Shown here one piece after another: positions 46,557 through 55,626 of a stretch of 64,000 nt of DNA; the stretch's first letter is position 1, and each line of letters begins with the position of its first letter. A program made the position numbers and the translations under genes. Source of the DNA: Bradyrhizobium guangdongense (lineage in GTDB: Bacteria > Pseudomonadota > Alphaproteobacteria > Rhizobiales > Xanthobacteraceae). Location of the stretch: contig NZ_CP030051.1 in the NCBI RefSeq assembly GCF_004114975.1, forward strand, positions 3,720,001-3,784,000, given 5' to 3'. Below the pieces are notes generated by a model that made no database searches, was not told the origin of the DNA, and saw only the letters and a list, made by a program, of their open reading frames with translations.

Positions 46557-47852
46557 GTGGCGAGCCGCACAAATCAACGGGTTCTGCTGGGATTTGCGCT
46601 GCTGTGCGCTGCAGCATTGCCGTGCGCCGATTCCTCGCGCCTGATCGCCGCCGAAAGCCCATCGCCACCAGCTGCCGCAGCGGCGAGTTTCCCGGTGGCC
46701 ACCGCCGCGCGCCTGGCCGGTGACAGCAAGCAGACTCGCTTCATTCTCGATCTCGACCAGACCGTCAGCTTCCGCACCACGACGCTTGCCGATCCCTATC
46801 GAGTCGTGGTCGATGTGCCCCAGGTGAATTTTCAACTGGCGCCGGGCACCGGGGCCGGGCGAGGGCTGGTCAAGGCCTTCCGCTACGGGCTGGTGATGCC
46901 CGGCGGCTCCCGAATCGTGTTCGATCTCACCGGACCGGCCAAGGTCGCCAATTCCTATGTGCTCGAGGCGGCCAATGGTCAGCCGGCCCGGCTGGTGCTC
47001 GAGCTGGAGGAAGTCGATCGCGCGGCGTTCGCGCAGACGCCCGCGCCGGAGATTCGACCCGAGCTGCGTTCGACGATTGCGGCAGTGCCGCCGGCAACGG
47101 TTCCTGCCTCTGAACCGTCGGCGCCAAAGCCGGGAACGCCGTCCGATGGGCGTCCGGTCGTGGTGATCGATCCCGGCCATGGCGGTATCGACAACGGCAC
47201 CCAGTCGAGCGGCGAGAGCGAGAAGAGCCTGGTTTTGGCCTTCGGCCTGGCGCTGCGCGATCGGCTGGAAAAATCAGGCAAATACCGGGTGGTCATGACC
47301 CGCGACGACGATACCTTCATTCCGCTCAACGATCGCGCCAAGGTCGCCCGCAATCTGAACGCAGCGCTGTTCATCTCCATCCATGCCGATGCACTGCCGA
47401 AGGCCGAGGGCGATGCGCAGGGTGCGACCATCTACACGCTCTCGGACAAGGCCTCCGACGCCGAGGCCCAGCGCCTGGCTGATGCCGAAAACCGTGCGGA
47501 CGCCATTGCCGGCTTTAATTTGTCGGAGGAGCCGACCGATGTGGCCGATATCCTGATCGACCTGACGCAGCGGGAAACCCGCACCTTTTCAAACCGTTTC
47601 GCCCATCTGCTGATGGGCGAAATGAAGTCGACGGTGCGGATGCACAAGCATCCCCTGAAGTCGGCCGGGTTCAGGGTGCTGAAGGCGCCCGACGTGCCCT
47701 CGGTGCTGGTCGAGATCGGCTACGTCTCCAACAAGGGCGACCTCGAGCATCTCGTCTCCGAGGGCTGGCGGTCCAAGGCTGTGGGCTCGATGGCCCAGGC
47801 GATCGACACGTTCCTGGCCAAGCGGATGGCGACGGCGGGACCTGGGAATTGA
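46557..47852 (+). CDS. amiC: N-acetylmuramoyl-L-alanine amidase (AMIN + Amidase_3)
   Basis: A 431-aa periplasmic amidase that cuts septal peptidoglycan during cell separation. Signal peptide (about 8-31), AMIN domain (about 50-160: SKQTRFILDLDQTVSFRTTTL), a Pro/Ala linker, then the Zn-dependent Amidase_3 domain (about 198-420) with the His and Glu ligands in VIDPGHGGIDNGT, ISIHADA and VLVEIGYVSN. GTG start with GGAGG 10 bases upstream. Followed by the PBP1A gene and prfB, an order I recall as common in Rhizobiales next to rne. Confidence 0.94.
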   Translation: MASRTNQRVLLGFALLCAAALPCADSSRLIAAESPSPPAAAAASFPVATAARLAGDSKQTRFILDLDQTVSFRTTTLADPYRVVVDVPQVNFQLAPGTGAGRGLVKAFRYGLVMPGGSRIVFDLTGPAKVANSYVLEAANGQPARLVLELEEVDRAAFAQTPAPEIRPELRSTIAAVPPATVPASEPSAPKPGTPSDGRPVVVIDPGHGGIDNGTQSSGESEKSLVLAFGLALRDRLEKSGKYRVVMTRDDDTFIPLNDRAKVARNLNAALFISIHADALPKAEGDAQGATIYTLSDKASDAEAQRLADAENRADAIAGFNLSEEPTDVADILIDLTQRETRTFSNRFAHLLMGEMKSTVRMHKHPLKSAGFRVLKAPDVPSVLVEIGYVSNKGDLEHLVSEGWRSKAVGSMAQAIDTFLAKRMATAGPGN

Positions 47853-48079
47853 GAAGGGAATGCCGTATCGGCTGTTAAGCCCTAGTTTGGCCACAGCGGG
47901 CGCTTTATAAAAACTCCGCAGGGGGTTCCGGAATCGACGAGAATCCCGTTCGGCAAGCGTCTTTTGGTCCGGCATTGATGGTATTGAGTAGGCCGGTGAA
48001 TTCGCGACGTGAGGACGGCGCCTCTTTTTCTGGTTTGGGCGCCTTGGGCTGATCCTGGGATTGAACGGATAAATACATA

Positions 48080-50590
48080 ATGCGCTTGCTTGTGCGGTTC
48101 ATGGGCTTCCTGTTCGCCGCGGGAACGGTGGTGTTCCTTGTCGGTGTCGGCGCCGTGGCAGGCCTGATCTGGCATTTCTCCAAGGACTTGCCCGATTACT
48201 CTCAGCTTCAGGATTACGAGCCGCCGGTGATGACCCGCGTGCACGCGGTCGACGGCTCGCTGCTCGGCGAATACGCCAAGGAGCGCCGGCTCTATCTGCC
48301 GATCCAGGCGGTGCCGAAGCTCGTGATCAACGCGTTCCTGGCTGCCGAAGACAAGAACTTCTACGAGCATGGCGGCATCGACTACACCGGCATGGCCCGC
48401 GCGGGTCTGCTCTATCTGCAGAACTACGGCTCCAACCGTCGTCCGCAAGGCGCCTCCACCATCACCCAGCAGGTTGCCAAGAACTTCCTCTTGACCAACG
48501 AAGTCTCGTTCGCGCGCAAGATCAAGGAAGCCTTGCTGGCGATGCGCATCGAGAAGACCTATTCGAAGGACAAGATCCTCGAGCTGTATCTGAACGAAAT
48601 CTACCTCGGCCTCGGCGCCTACGGCATCGCCGCCGCTTCGCTGGTCTATTTCGACAAGTCGGTGAACGAGCTCACCGTGGCGGAAGCCGCCTATCTGGCG
48701 GCGCTGCCGAAGATGCCGGCGACGCTGCATCCGGTGCGCAACCGCGACCGTGCCATCGAGCGCCGCAACTATGTGATCGACCGTCTCCAGGAGAACGGCT
48801 GGATCAAGCAGGCCGACGCCGAGAAGGCGCGCAAGGAGCCGCTGGTCGTCACCAACCGGTCCAACGGTGCCCACACCTTCGCCGGCGAATATTTCGCCGA
48901 GGAAGTCCGCCGCGACATCTTCGAGCGCTATGGCGAGAAGAAGCTGTACGAGGGCGGTCTTTCGGTTCGCACCACGCTCGATCCGAAGATCCAGGTCATG
49001 GCGCGCAAGACCATGGTCGCAGGCCTCGTGAACTATGACGAGCAGCAGGGCTATCGCGGCGCCATCAGCAAGCTCGATATTTCGGGCGATTGGGGCGTGA
49101 AGCTCGCCGAGATCAAGTCGCTCTCGGACATCTCGCCGTGGCGCATGGCGGTGGTGCTGGAGACCAGCGACCAGTCGGCACGGATCGGCTTCCAGCCGAA
49201 CCGCGAGCTCGGCGGCGCCGTCAGCAAGCAGCGTGAGACCGGCCTCGTCACGCTCGACGGCGTGCGCTGGGCGAGGGCGGCGCAGGGCAACGCCAAGGGC
49301 AAGACGCCGACGTCGGTAGCGCAGGTGCTGCAGCCCGGCGACGTGATCTATGCCGACCCGCTCTACACCAAGGAGGGACAACCGGTCGAAGGTCAGTACC
49401 GGCTGCGCCAGATTCCCGAAGTGTCGGGCGCGATGGTGGTGATGGACCCCTGGACCGGCCGCGTGCTGGCGATGGTCGGCGGCTTCTCGTTCGACCAGAG
49501 CCAGTTCAACCGCGCCACGCAGGCTTATCGGCAGCCGGGATCGTCGTTCAAGCCGATCGTCTACTCGGCCGCGCTCGACAACGGCTATACGCCCTCGACC
49601 GTCGTGCTCGACGCCCCGATCGAAATCGACCAGGGCCAGGGCGCCGGCGTATGGCGGCCTGAAAACTTCTCGGCGAACAAATATCAGGGTCCGGTGACGC
49701 TGCGGAACGCGCTGCGGCAGTCGCTCAACACGGTGACGGTGCGCCTCGCGCAGGACATCGGCATGCCCCTGATCGGCGAATATGCCCGTCGCTTCGGCGT
49801 CTATGACGAGCTGCCGAACTATCTCTCCTACGCACTCGGCGCCGGCGAAACCACGGCGATGCGCATGGTCACGGCCTATTCGATGCTCGCCAACGGCGGG
49901 CGCCGGGTGAAGCCGACCTTGATCGACCGTATCCAGGACCGCTACGGCCACACCATCTTCAAGCACGACCAGCGCGAATGCCGCGGCTGCGACGCGCCCG
50001 GCGGCTGGAAGAACCAGCCCGAGCCCCAGCTGATCGACCGCCGCGAGCAGGTGCTGGATTCCATGACCGCCTATCAGATCACCGAGCTGATGGAAGGTGT
50101 GGTCCAGGCCGGTACCGCGACCGTGGTGAGGGAAGTCGGCAAGCCGATCGCCGGCAAGACCGGCACGACCAACGAGGCCAAGGACGCCTGGTTCGTCGGC
50201 TTCTCGCCTGACATCGCCGTCGCCATCTACATGGGCTACGACAAGCCGCGCCCGCTCGGCAAAGGCAACGCCGCGACGGGCGGCCATCTGGCCGCGCCCA
50301 TCGCACGCGATTTCCTCAAGCTCGCGCTCGCCGACAAACCCGCCGTTCCGTTCAAGGTGCCTGCCGGCATCAAGCTGATCCGCGTCGTCGCCAAGACCGG
50401 CATGCGGGCCGGCCCGGGCGAGACCGGTGGAACCATCTTGGAAGCCTTCAAGCCGGGCACGGCACCGCCGGATAATTACTCCGTAATCGGCGTCGCCGAC
50501 GCCGACGGGCGCATGGGCGTGCCGGCCTCGCAGCAGCAGCAGCCGGATTCCGGCTTCTTCATGCGGCCGGGCACCGGCGGGCTGTACTAA
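48080..50590 (+). CDS. mrcA: Penicillin-binding protein 1A (transglycosylase/transpeptidase)
   Basis: Bifunctional class A PBP, 836 aa, building peptidoglycan. N-terminal TM helix (about 8-30); GT51 transglycosylase with AAEDKNFYEHGGIDYTGMARA and RRPQGASTITQQVAKNFLL; an OB-like insert (about 290-440); transpeptidase with SxxK in GSSFKPIVYSAAL, SxN in RQSLNTVTVRL and KTGTTNE. The C-terminal tail is short. The gene follows amiC and precedes prfB; no terminator is seen between them. Confidence 0.95.
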   Translation: MRLLVRFMGFLFAAGTVVFLVGVGAVAGLIWHFSKDLPDYSQLQDYEPPVMTRVHAVDGSLLGEYAKERRLYLPIQAVPKLVINAFLAAEDKNFYEHGGIDYTGMARAGLLYLQNYGSNRRPQGASTITQQVAKNFLLTNEVSFARKIKEALLAMRIEKTYSKDKILELYLNEIYLGLGAYGIAAASLVYFDKSVNELTVAEAAYLAALPKMPATLHPVRNRDRAIERRNYVIDRLQENGWIKQADAEKARKEPLVVTNRSNGAHTFAGEYFAEEVRRDIFERYGEKKLYEGGLSVRTTLDPKIQVMARKTMVAGLVNYDEQQGYRGAISKLDISGDWGVKLAEIKSLSDISPWRMAVVLETSDQSARIGFQPNRELGGAVSKQRETGLVTLDGVRWARAAQGNAKGKTPTSVAQVLQPGDVIYADPLYTKEGQPVEGQYRLRQIPEVSGAMVVMDPWTGRVLAMVGGFSFDQSQFNRATQAYRQPGSSFKPIVYSAALDNGYTPSTVVLDAPIEIDQGQGAGVWRPENFSANKYQGPVTLRNALRQSLNTVTVRLAQDIGMPLIGEYARRFGVYDELPNYLSYALGAGETTAMRMVTAYSMLANGGRRVKPTLIDRIQDRYGHTIFKHDQRECRGCDAPGGWKNQPEPQLIDRREQVLDSMTAYQITELMEGVVQAGTATVVREVGKPIAGKTGTTNEAKDAWFVGFSPDIAVAIYMGYDKPRPLGKGNAATGGHLAAPIARDFLKLALADKPAVPFKVPAGIKLIRVVAKTGMRAGPGETGGTILEAFKPGTAPPDNYSVIGVADADGRMGVPASQQQQPDSGFFMRPGTGGLY

Positions 50591-50699
50591 GGTTTAGGAC
50601 AAGACAGACGTTCTTCGCGGCGGCGGTTGCGCTTTGCAGCCGCCGCCGCTACATCCCCATCACAATCGCACGCGGGATTCCGCGAGATCAGAGAACGAC

Positions 50700-51831
50700 A
50701 TGCGCGCCGAAATCGAACGGTTGGTAGAAGAGATCAAGCAGTCAGTCGGGCTGCTGAGGAGGCATCTTTGACGTCGAGAAATCGACGGCGCGCCTCGCCG
50801 AGCTGAACAAGCTCGCAGAAGATCCCAATCTCTGGAACGATCCCCAGAAAGCCCAGAAGCTGATGCAGGAGCGAACCTCGCTGGAGGATTCGCTCTCGGG
50901 CATCGGCAAGGTCGAGCAGGAGCTCGAAGACGACATCGGCATGATCGAGCTCGGCGAGGCCGAGGGCGATACCGGTGTCGTGGTCGAGGCTGAAGCGGCG
51001 CTGAAGAACCTCAAGAAGGAAGTGGCGCGGCGCGAGCTCGAGGCGCTGCTGTCGGGTGAAGCCGATCGCTTCGATTCCTATCTCGAGGTCCATGCCGGCG
51101 CCGGCGGCACCGAGAGCCAGGACTGGGCGCAGATGCTGCTGCGCATGTACACGCGCTGGGCCGAAACGCACGGTTTCAAGGTCGAATTCCTCGAAGAGTC
51201 CGAGGGCGAAGAGGCCGGCATCAAGTCCGCAACCATCCAGGTCTCCGGGCACAACGCCTATGGCTGGCTGAAGACGGAGGCCGGCGTGCACCGCCTCGTG
51301 CGCATCTCGCCGTTCGATTCCAACGCGCGGCGACACACCTCGTTCTCGAGTGTGCAGGTGTTTCCCGTCATCGACGATAGCATCAAGATCGACATCAAGG
51401 AATCCGACGTCCGCACCGACACCATGCGGTCGGGCGGCGCCGGCGGCCAGCACGTCAACAAGACCGAATCCGCGGTTCGCCTGACGCACATTCCGACCGG
51501 CGTTGCGGTGGTCTGCCAGGCCGGCCGTTCCCAGCATAAGAACCGGGCGCAGGCCTGGGACATGCTGCGCGCGCGCCTGTACGAGATCGAACTGAAGAAG
51601 CGCGAGGAAAAGGCCGCCGCCGACCAGGCCGCCAAGACCGATATCGGCTGGGGCCACCAGATCCGCTCCTACGTGCTGCAGCCCTATCAGATGGTGAAGG
51701 ACCTGCGCACGGGCGTGCAGACCTCCGATACATCGGGCGTGCTCAACGGCGAACTCGACGAGTTCATGGCGGCGACCCTGGCGCAGCGCGCCTTCGGCAC
51801 CACCGCCGGTGACGTCGAGGACGTCGACTAG
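50700..51831 (+). CDS. prfB: Peptide chain release factor 2, with programmed +1 frameshift
   Basis: Recognises UGA/UAA stop codons and triggers peptide release. Translation starts at ATG 50700 and reads 23 codons to CTT, then meets an in-frame TGA at 50769-50771; a +1 shift at CTT-TGA-C gives GAC and continues in the other frame to 51831 (total about 376 aa). An internal AGGAGG (50757-50762) lies just upstream, as in the E. coli site. SPF ([13 protein letters not shown]) and GGQ ([13 protein letters not shown]) motifs are intact. The shift makes RF2 synthesis depend on RF2 level. Confidence 0.96.
50757..50772 (+). promoter_or_regulatory. prfB +1 recoding site
   Basis: AGGAGGCATCTTTGAC: internal Shine-Dalgarno-like AGGAGG, slippery CTT, UGA and following C. 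This is the classic programmed frameshift module; it differs from the E. coli AGGGGGTATCTTTGAC by two bases. Confidence 0.95.
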
Positions 51832-51832
51832 C

Positions 51833-52713
51833 ATGCCCCGCGTTGCCTTCATCGGATTGGGGCGCATGGGCCATGGCATGGCCGGCCGTTATCTCGATGC
51901 CGGCTTTACGGTGACGCTATGGAATCGCAGCAAGGCGAAAGCGGAAGACCTGATCGCGCGCGGCGCGACATGGGCGACCTCGCCTGAGGATGCCGCGATC
52001 GATGCCGACGCCGTCGTGACCATGGTCGCCGATGACGGGGCCTCGCGCGCGGTCTGGCTCGGTCCCAAAGGGGCGGCCAAGACGGCGAAAGCAGGCACCA
52101 TCGCGATCGAATGCTCGACCGTCTCCTATGACCACGTCCGCGAGATGGGGCGCGAGCTCAATGCACGCGGGCTCATCTATGTCGATTGCCCGTGACGGGA
52201 TTGCCGGATGCAGCGGCCGCCGGGAAGCTGACGCTGCTCGCCGGCGCGGATCCGGCCGACCTCGAGCGCGCACGGCCGTTCCTCGAACCGATCGGTTCGA
52301 CCATCCGCCATTTCGGCGCGGTCGGCTCCGGCACGGTCTACAAGCTCATCAACAACCTCATGGGCGCAATCCAGATCGCAGGTCTCGCCGAGGGCCTCGC
52401 CATCGCGGAGCAGGCCGGACTCGACATGAAGCTGGTGCTGGAATCGATCCAGACCGGCGTGGCCGCAAGTCCGCAGGTGCTACGGCACTCCAAGCGCATG
52501 GTCGCCCGCGATTTCAGCGGTGCGACGTTTACGACGGCGCTTCGGCACAAGGATGCCGCCTATGCCGTGAGGCTCGCGGAGAGCCTGCTGGCGGAGAAGC
52601 CGCGGGTCTCGCGCGCCGCCGTCGATGCTTATGCGCAAGCCAAGGCCGCGATGCCCGACGAGGACGAAGGTCGGATGATCGAGCTGGTGTCGCGACCGAA
52701 GACGCCGTCTTAG
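51833..52713 (+). pseudogene. Frameshifted NAD-binding 3-hydroxyisobutyrate dehydrogenase-like gene
   Basis: The first frame (51833-52195) reads MPRVAFIGLGRMGHGMAGRYLDAG, the Rossmann start of the 3-hydroxyisobutyrate dehydrogenase / glyoxylate reductase family, down to YVDCP and a TGA. The second frame (52186-52713) continues exactly where the family should, PVTGLPDAAAAGKLTLLAG, then the all-helical domain with the catalytic Lys region (GSGTVYKLINNLM). One G missing near 52191 (TGCCCG-TGACGG) accounts for the break. Starts 2 bases after prfB stop. Probably a recent pseudogene or a sequencing error; no recoding signal is seen. Confidence 0.85.
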
Positions 52714-52742
52714 CCGGGAAGTTCGACTTAACCAGAATTTTC

Positions 52743-53010
52743 ATGGGGCGGCCTCGATCGGAACGCGGTCTCGGCATTGCCCTCGTTGCTGCAGCGGCGA
52801 CGGCTTAGCACGGCGCCGTTCGTCACGCGTCTCTTGCCGTCAGGGCAAGCCTCCCTGATCGCCACGCTGGAGACGCCGCTGATGGCGTTCTGGATTTGGC
52901 TAGGATTCGGCGAAGTGCCGGCCGTGCATGCGCTGGTTGGTGGGGCGCTGGTAATTGGGGCAGTCGTAGCCGATGTTGTCGGGGAGGCCAGGTCGCGCGA
53001 GCGGTCGTGA
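52743..53010 (+). pseudogene. Decayed remnant of an EamA-family permease
   Basis: MGRPRSERGLGIALVAAAATA (52743-52805) is the start of an EamA permease; a 2-base loss turns the expected Trp codon into TAG (52806-52808). The next frame resumes with STAPFVTRLLP and then jumps directly to the last helix of the family, SGQASLIATLETPLMAFWIWLGFGEVP, ending at 53010. About 200 codons are missing, probably by deletion between RLLP-like repeats. Confidence 0.75.
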
Positions 53011-53129
53011 TCCTGCCTATCCTGCCTTGGTTCCGTTTCACTTCGCGGAAAATCCTGCCGCTTGCCAGCGACCGGCGGCCGCGCGACACTCTCCTCAAAA
53101 CAAGAACGACAAAGATAGGGGAGAGACCA

Positions 53130-54362
53130 ATGCCGGGTCGTCGCGGACACCTTGCCCTCGCCATGCTTGCTGCCGGCGTGCTCGCCACGACACCGGCTTC
53201 GGCGCAGAAGAAATACGATCCCGGCGCCAGCGACACTGAAATCAAGATCGGCAACATCATGCCCTATAGCGGACCGGCATCGTCCTACGGCGTGATCGGC
53301 AGGACCGAAGCCGCATTCTTCAAAATGATCAACGACCAGGGCGGCATCAACGGGCGCAAGATCAATTTCATCAGCTATGACGATGCCTATTCGCCGCCGA
53401 AGGCGATCGAGCAGGCGCGCAAGCTGGTGGAGAGCGACGAGGTGCTGTTGATCTTCCAGTCCCTCGGCACACCCTCGAATTCCGCGATCATGAAGTACAT
53501 GAACGCCAAGAAGGTGCCGCAGCTGTTCGTTGCCTCCGGCGGCACCAAGTTCGGTGACCCCAAGAACTTTCCCTGGACCATGGGTTTCCAGCCGAACTAC
53601 CAGAGCGAGGGGCGGATCTACGCAAAATACATTCGCGATAATTTCCCTGATGGCAAGATCGCGGTGTTTTGGCAGAACGACGACGCCGGAAAAGACCAGT
53701 TCAAGGGCCTGAAGGACGGCCTCGGCGATAAGGCCAACATGATCATCGCCGACAAGTCCTACGAGGTCAGCGATCCCTCGATCGACTCGCAGATCGTCGC
53801 CTTGCATGATTCCGGCGCCGACATCTTCTTCTCATGGGCCGCGCCGAAAGGCTCGGCGCAGGCGATCCGCAAAGTGGGCGAGCTCGGCTGGAAGCCGAAA
53901 TTCTTCCTGGCCAACACTGCGACCTCCATCGCATCGGTGCTCAAGCCGGCTGGTCTCGACTATTCCAAGGATATCATCTCGACCGCGTATCTGAAGGATC
54001 CGACCGATCCGACCTGGGACAAGGATCCGGCGGTGATCGCATGGCGCGCTTTCATGGACAAATATTACCCCGAGGGTGACAAGGCCAATGCCAACAATGT
54101 CTATGGCTATGTGCAGGCCGAAGCGATGGCGCAGGTCTTGAAGCAGTGCGGCGACAATCTCACGCGCGACAACGTCATGAAACAGGCCGCTAACCTGAAG
54201 AACTTCCACACGGACCTGATGCTGCCCGGCATCATGGTCAACACCTCGCCGGACGATTACTTTCCGATCGAGCAGATGCAGCTGATGCGCTTCAATGGAC
54301 AGGCTTGGGAGCTGTTCGGCGACGTCATAACCGGCGAGGTCGGCCACGAGCACAGTCAGTAG
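53130..54362 (+). CDS. ABC transporter substrate-binding protein, branched-chain amino-acid type
   Basis: A 410-aa periplasmic binding protein of the LivK/Peripla_BP_6 type. Signal peptide (MPGRRGHLALAMLAAGVLATTPASA), then IKIGNIMPYSGPASSYGVIGRTEAAFFKMINDQGGINGRKI and the two-lobed domain to the C-terminus. ATG 53130 has GGGGAGA upstream. No permease or ATPase genes are adjacent, so it is an orphan binding protein. Rhizobia carry many of these for amino acids and aromatic acids; ligand unknown. Tail-to-tail overlap of 7 bases with the O-antigen ligase gene. Confidence 0.93.
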   Translation: MPGRRGHLALAMLAAGVLATTPASAQKKYDPGASDTEIKIGNIMPYSGPASSYGVIGRTEAAFFKMINDQGGINGRKINFISYDDAYSPPKAIEQARKLVESDEVLLIFQSLGTPSNSAIMKYMNAKKVPQLFVASGGTKFGDPKNFPWTMGFQPNYQSEGRIYAKYIRDNFPDGKIAVFWQNDDAGKDQFKGLKDGLGDKANMIIADKSYEVSDPSIDSQIVALHDSGADIFFSWAAPKGSAQAIRKVGELGWKPKFFLANTATSIASVLKPAGLDYSKDIISTAYLKDPTDPTWDKDPAVIAWRAFMDKYYPEGDKANANNVYGYVQAEAMAQVLKQCGDNLTRDNVMKQAANLKNFHTDLMLPGIMVNTSPDDYFPIEQMQLMRFNGQAWELFGDVITGEVGHEHSQ

Positions 54363-55615
54363 TCGGGGCTGGCCTTGGTTTTCAGAGCCATGCCGCCGGC
54401 GACGCCGACGCCGAGCACATAGATCCAGCCCTCGTGGAAATCGGTGAGATGCGAGTTCAGGAGTGAACTCGCGATGTTCTGCACGACGACCACGAGGCCG
54501 ATCCAGGCGGCAAGACCATCGTCCATGAACAGGCGAAGGTGGGCGATCCACAGGGCGTAGAGCAGGGCGACGCCCAACAGTCCCCATTGCACCGCAACGT
54601 GCAGGGTCTGGTTATGCGGATTGCTGACGATCTCGGCGTCGAGACTGCTCTCCTGGGAAGCGGCGCGCTCGAACTGCCGCTTGATCGACCCCGTGCCGTG
54701 GCCGAACAGCGGCGCCTTGGCAAAGGCGGTCGCCGCTTTGCGCCAATACGTCAGGCGCTGTGCGGTCGAGGCGCGACTGATGTCCTCGCGCCCGTGCTGA
54801 TATTCGACGACGATATCGGTGATGCGCTGGCGCAGATAGGGTGACGACGTCCAGGCCAGTGCGCTTGCGGCGATAACGCCTGCGAGCAACAGCAGCGCTG
54901 CGCGCCGGCTCAGGTGCCGCCAGGCGAACAACGTCAGCAGGACGGCGATGCAGAGCAGCGCCGTCCGAGCGAAGGCGACGAAGACCATGTTGGTCAGGAA
55001 CAGTCCGATCAGCGCGAGGCAAGCGATCGTCGCGATGGTGCTTCCGCCGCGCCAGAAGCTGAGCGCCGGCAATGCGAGCGCAAAGACGCACAGCGTGAAC
55101 TCCTGGCTCTGGTCGATGTAGTTCTTGACGGGAACGCCTGACGATGCCGTCGCGGTCAGCTTGAGGGTGGGATCGAACAGCACGATCCAAGAGTACACCG
55201 CAAGCAGCGCGCAGGACACGAGGAAGGCGAGACAAACCTGATAGCCGCGTACCGATCGACTGAAATGATAGAGGAGCGGCGGAATCAGCACGAGCTTTGC
55301 GACCGGCTTGACCGCATGCAGCCGGTCGGCCCAATCACCGTCCGACCAGAGCATGCCCATAACCGCTAGCAGCAGCATGAGGAAGGGCAGGGCATAAGCC
55401 GGCTGCGTGAGGCGGCGCCCATAATCCCGCCAGTCGATGGTCGGCGTCACCGCGAGCAGCCAGAGCCCAACGAAGACCGAGGGCGCCGTGGTCGACCACG
55501 GCAGTGATGCTGCGATCAGTGCAGCGAGAACATCGGCGGCCCGCATCAAGATGGCCGAGCCTTGTCTCGCCGGAGCGGCGGGGGCACCTGCGCACGCGAG
55601 GGATTCGGTTTTCAT
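54356..55615 (-). CDS. O-antigen ligase-like polymerase/ligase membrane protein
   Basis: A 419-aa protein with about ten to twelve TM helices and a large periplasmic loop. The Wzy_C/WaaL signature is present: QRLTYWRKAATAFAKAPLFGHG, then VSNPHNQTLHVAVQWGLLGVALL with the conserved His. It should ligate or polymerise surface polysaccharide on the periplasmic side. ATG at 55613-55615 is the natural start; the frame is open further upstream. Last gene of the polysaccharide run. Confidence 0.86.
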   Translation of the reverse strand: MKTESLACAGAPAAPARQGSAILMRAADVLAALIAASLPWSTTAPSVFVGLWLLAVTPTIDWRDYGRRLTQPAYALPFLMLLLAVMGMLWSDGDWADRLHAVKPVAKLVLIPPLLYHFSRSVRGYQVCLAFLVSCALLAVYSWIVLFDPTLKLTATASSGVPVKNYIDQSQEFTLCVFALALPALSFWRGGSTIATIACLALIGLFLTNMVFVAFARTALLCIAVLLTLFAWRHLSRRAALLLLAGVIAASALAWTSSPYLRQRITDIVVEYQHGREDISRASTAQRLTYWRKAATAFAKAPLFGHGTGSIKRQFERAASQESSLDAEIVSNPHNQTLHVAVQWGLLGVALLYALWIAHLRLFMDDGLAAWIGLVVVVQNIASSLLNSHLTDFHEGWIYVLGVGVAGGMALKTKASPDY

Positions 55616-55626
55616 GCTCACGCAGC

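Noticed and set aside
47882..50287. An 801-codon open frame antisense to the PBP1A gene
   Set aside because: Shadow of a certain coding gene; composition is that of reversed codons.
51833..52713. A second programmed frameshift in the dehydrogenase gene
   Set aside because: The break (CCCG-TGA) lacks a slippery site, internal Shine-Dalgarno or downstream structure, so a deletion or sequencing error is simpler.
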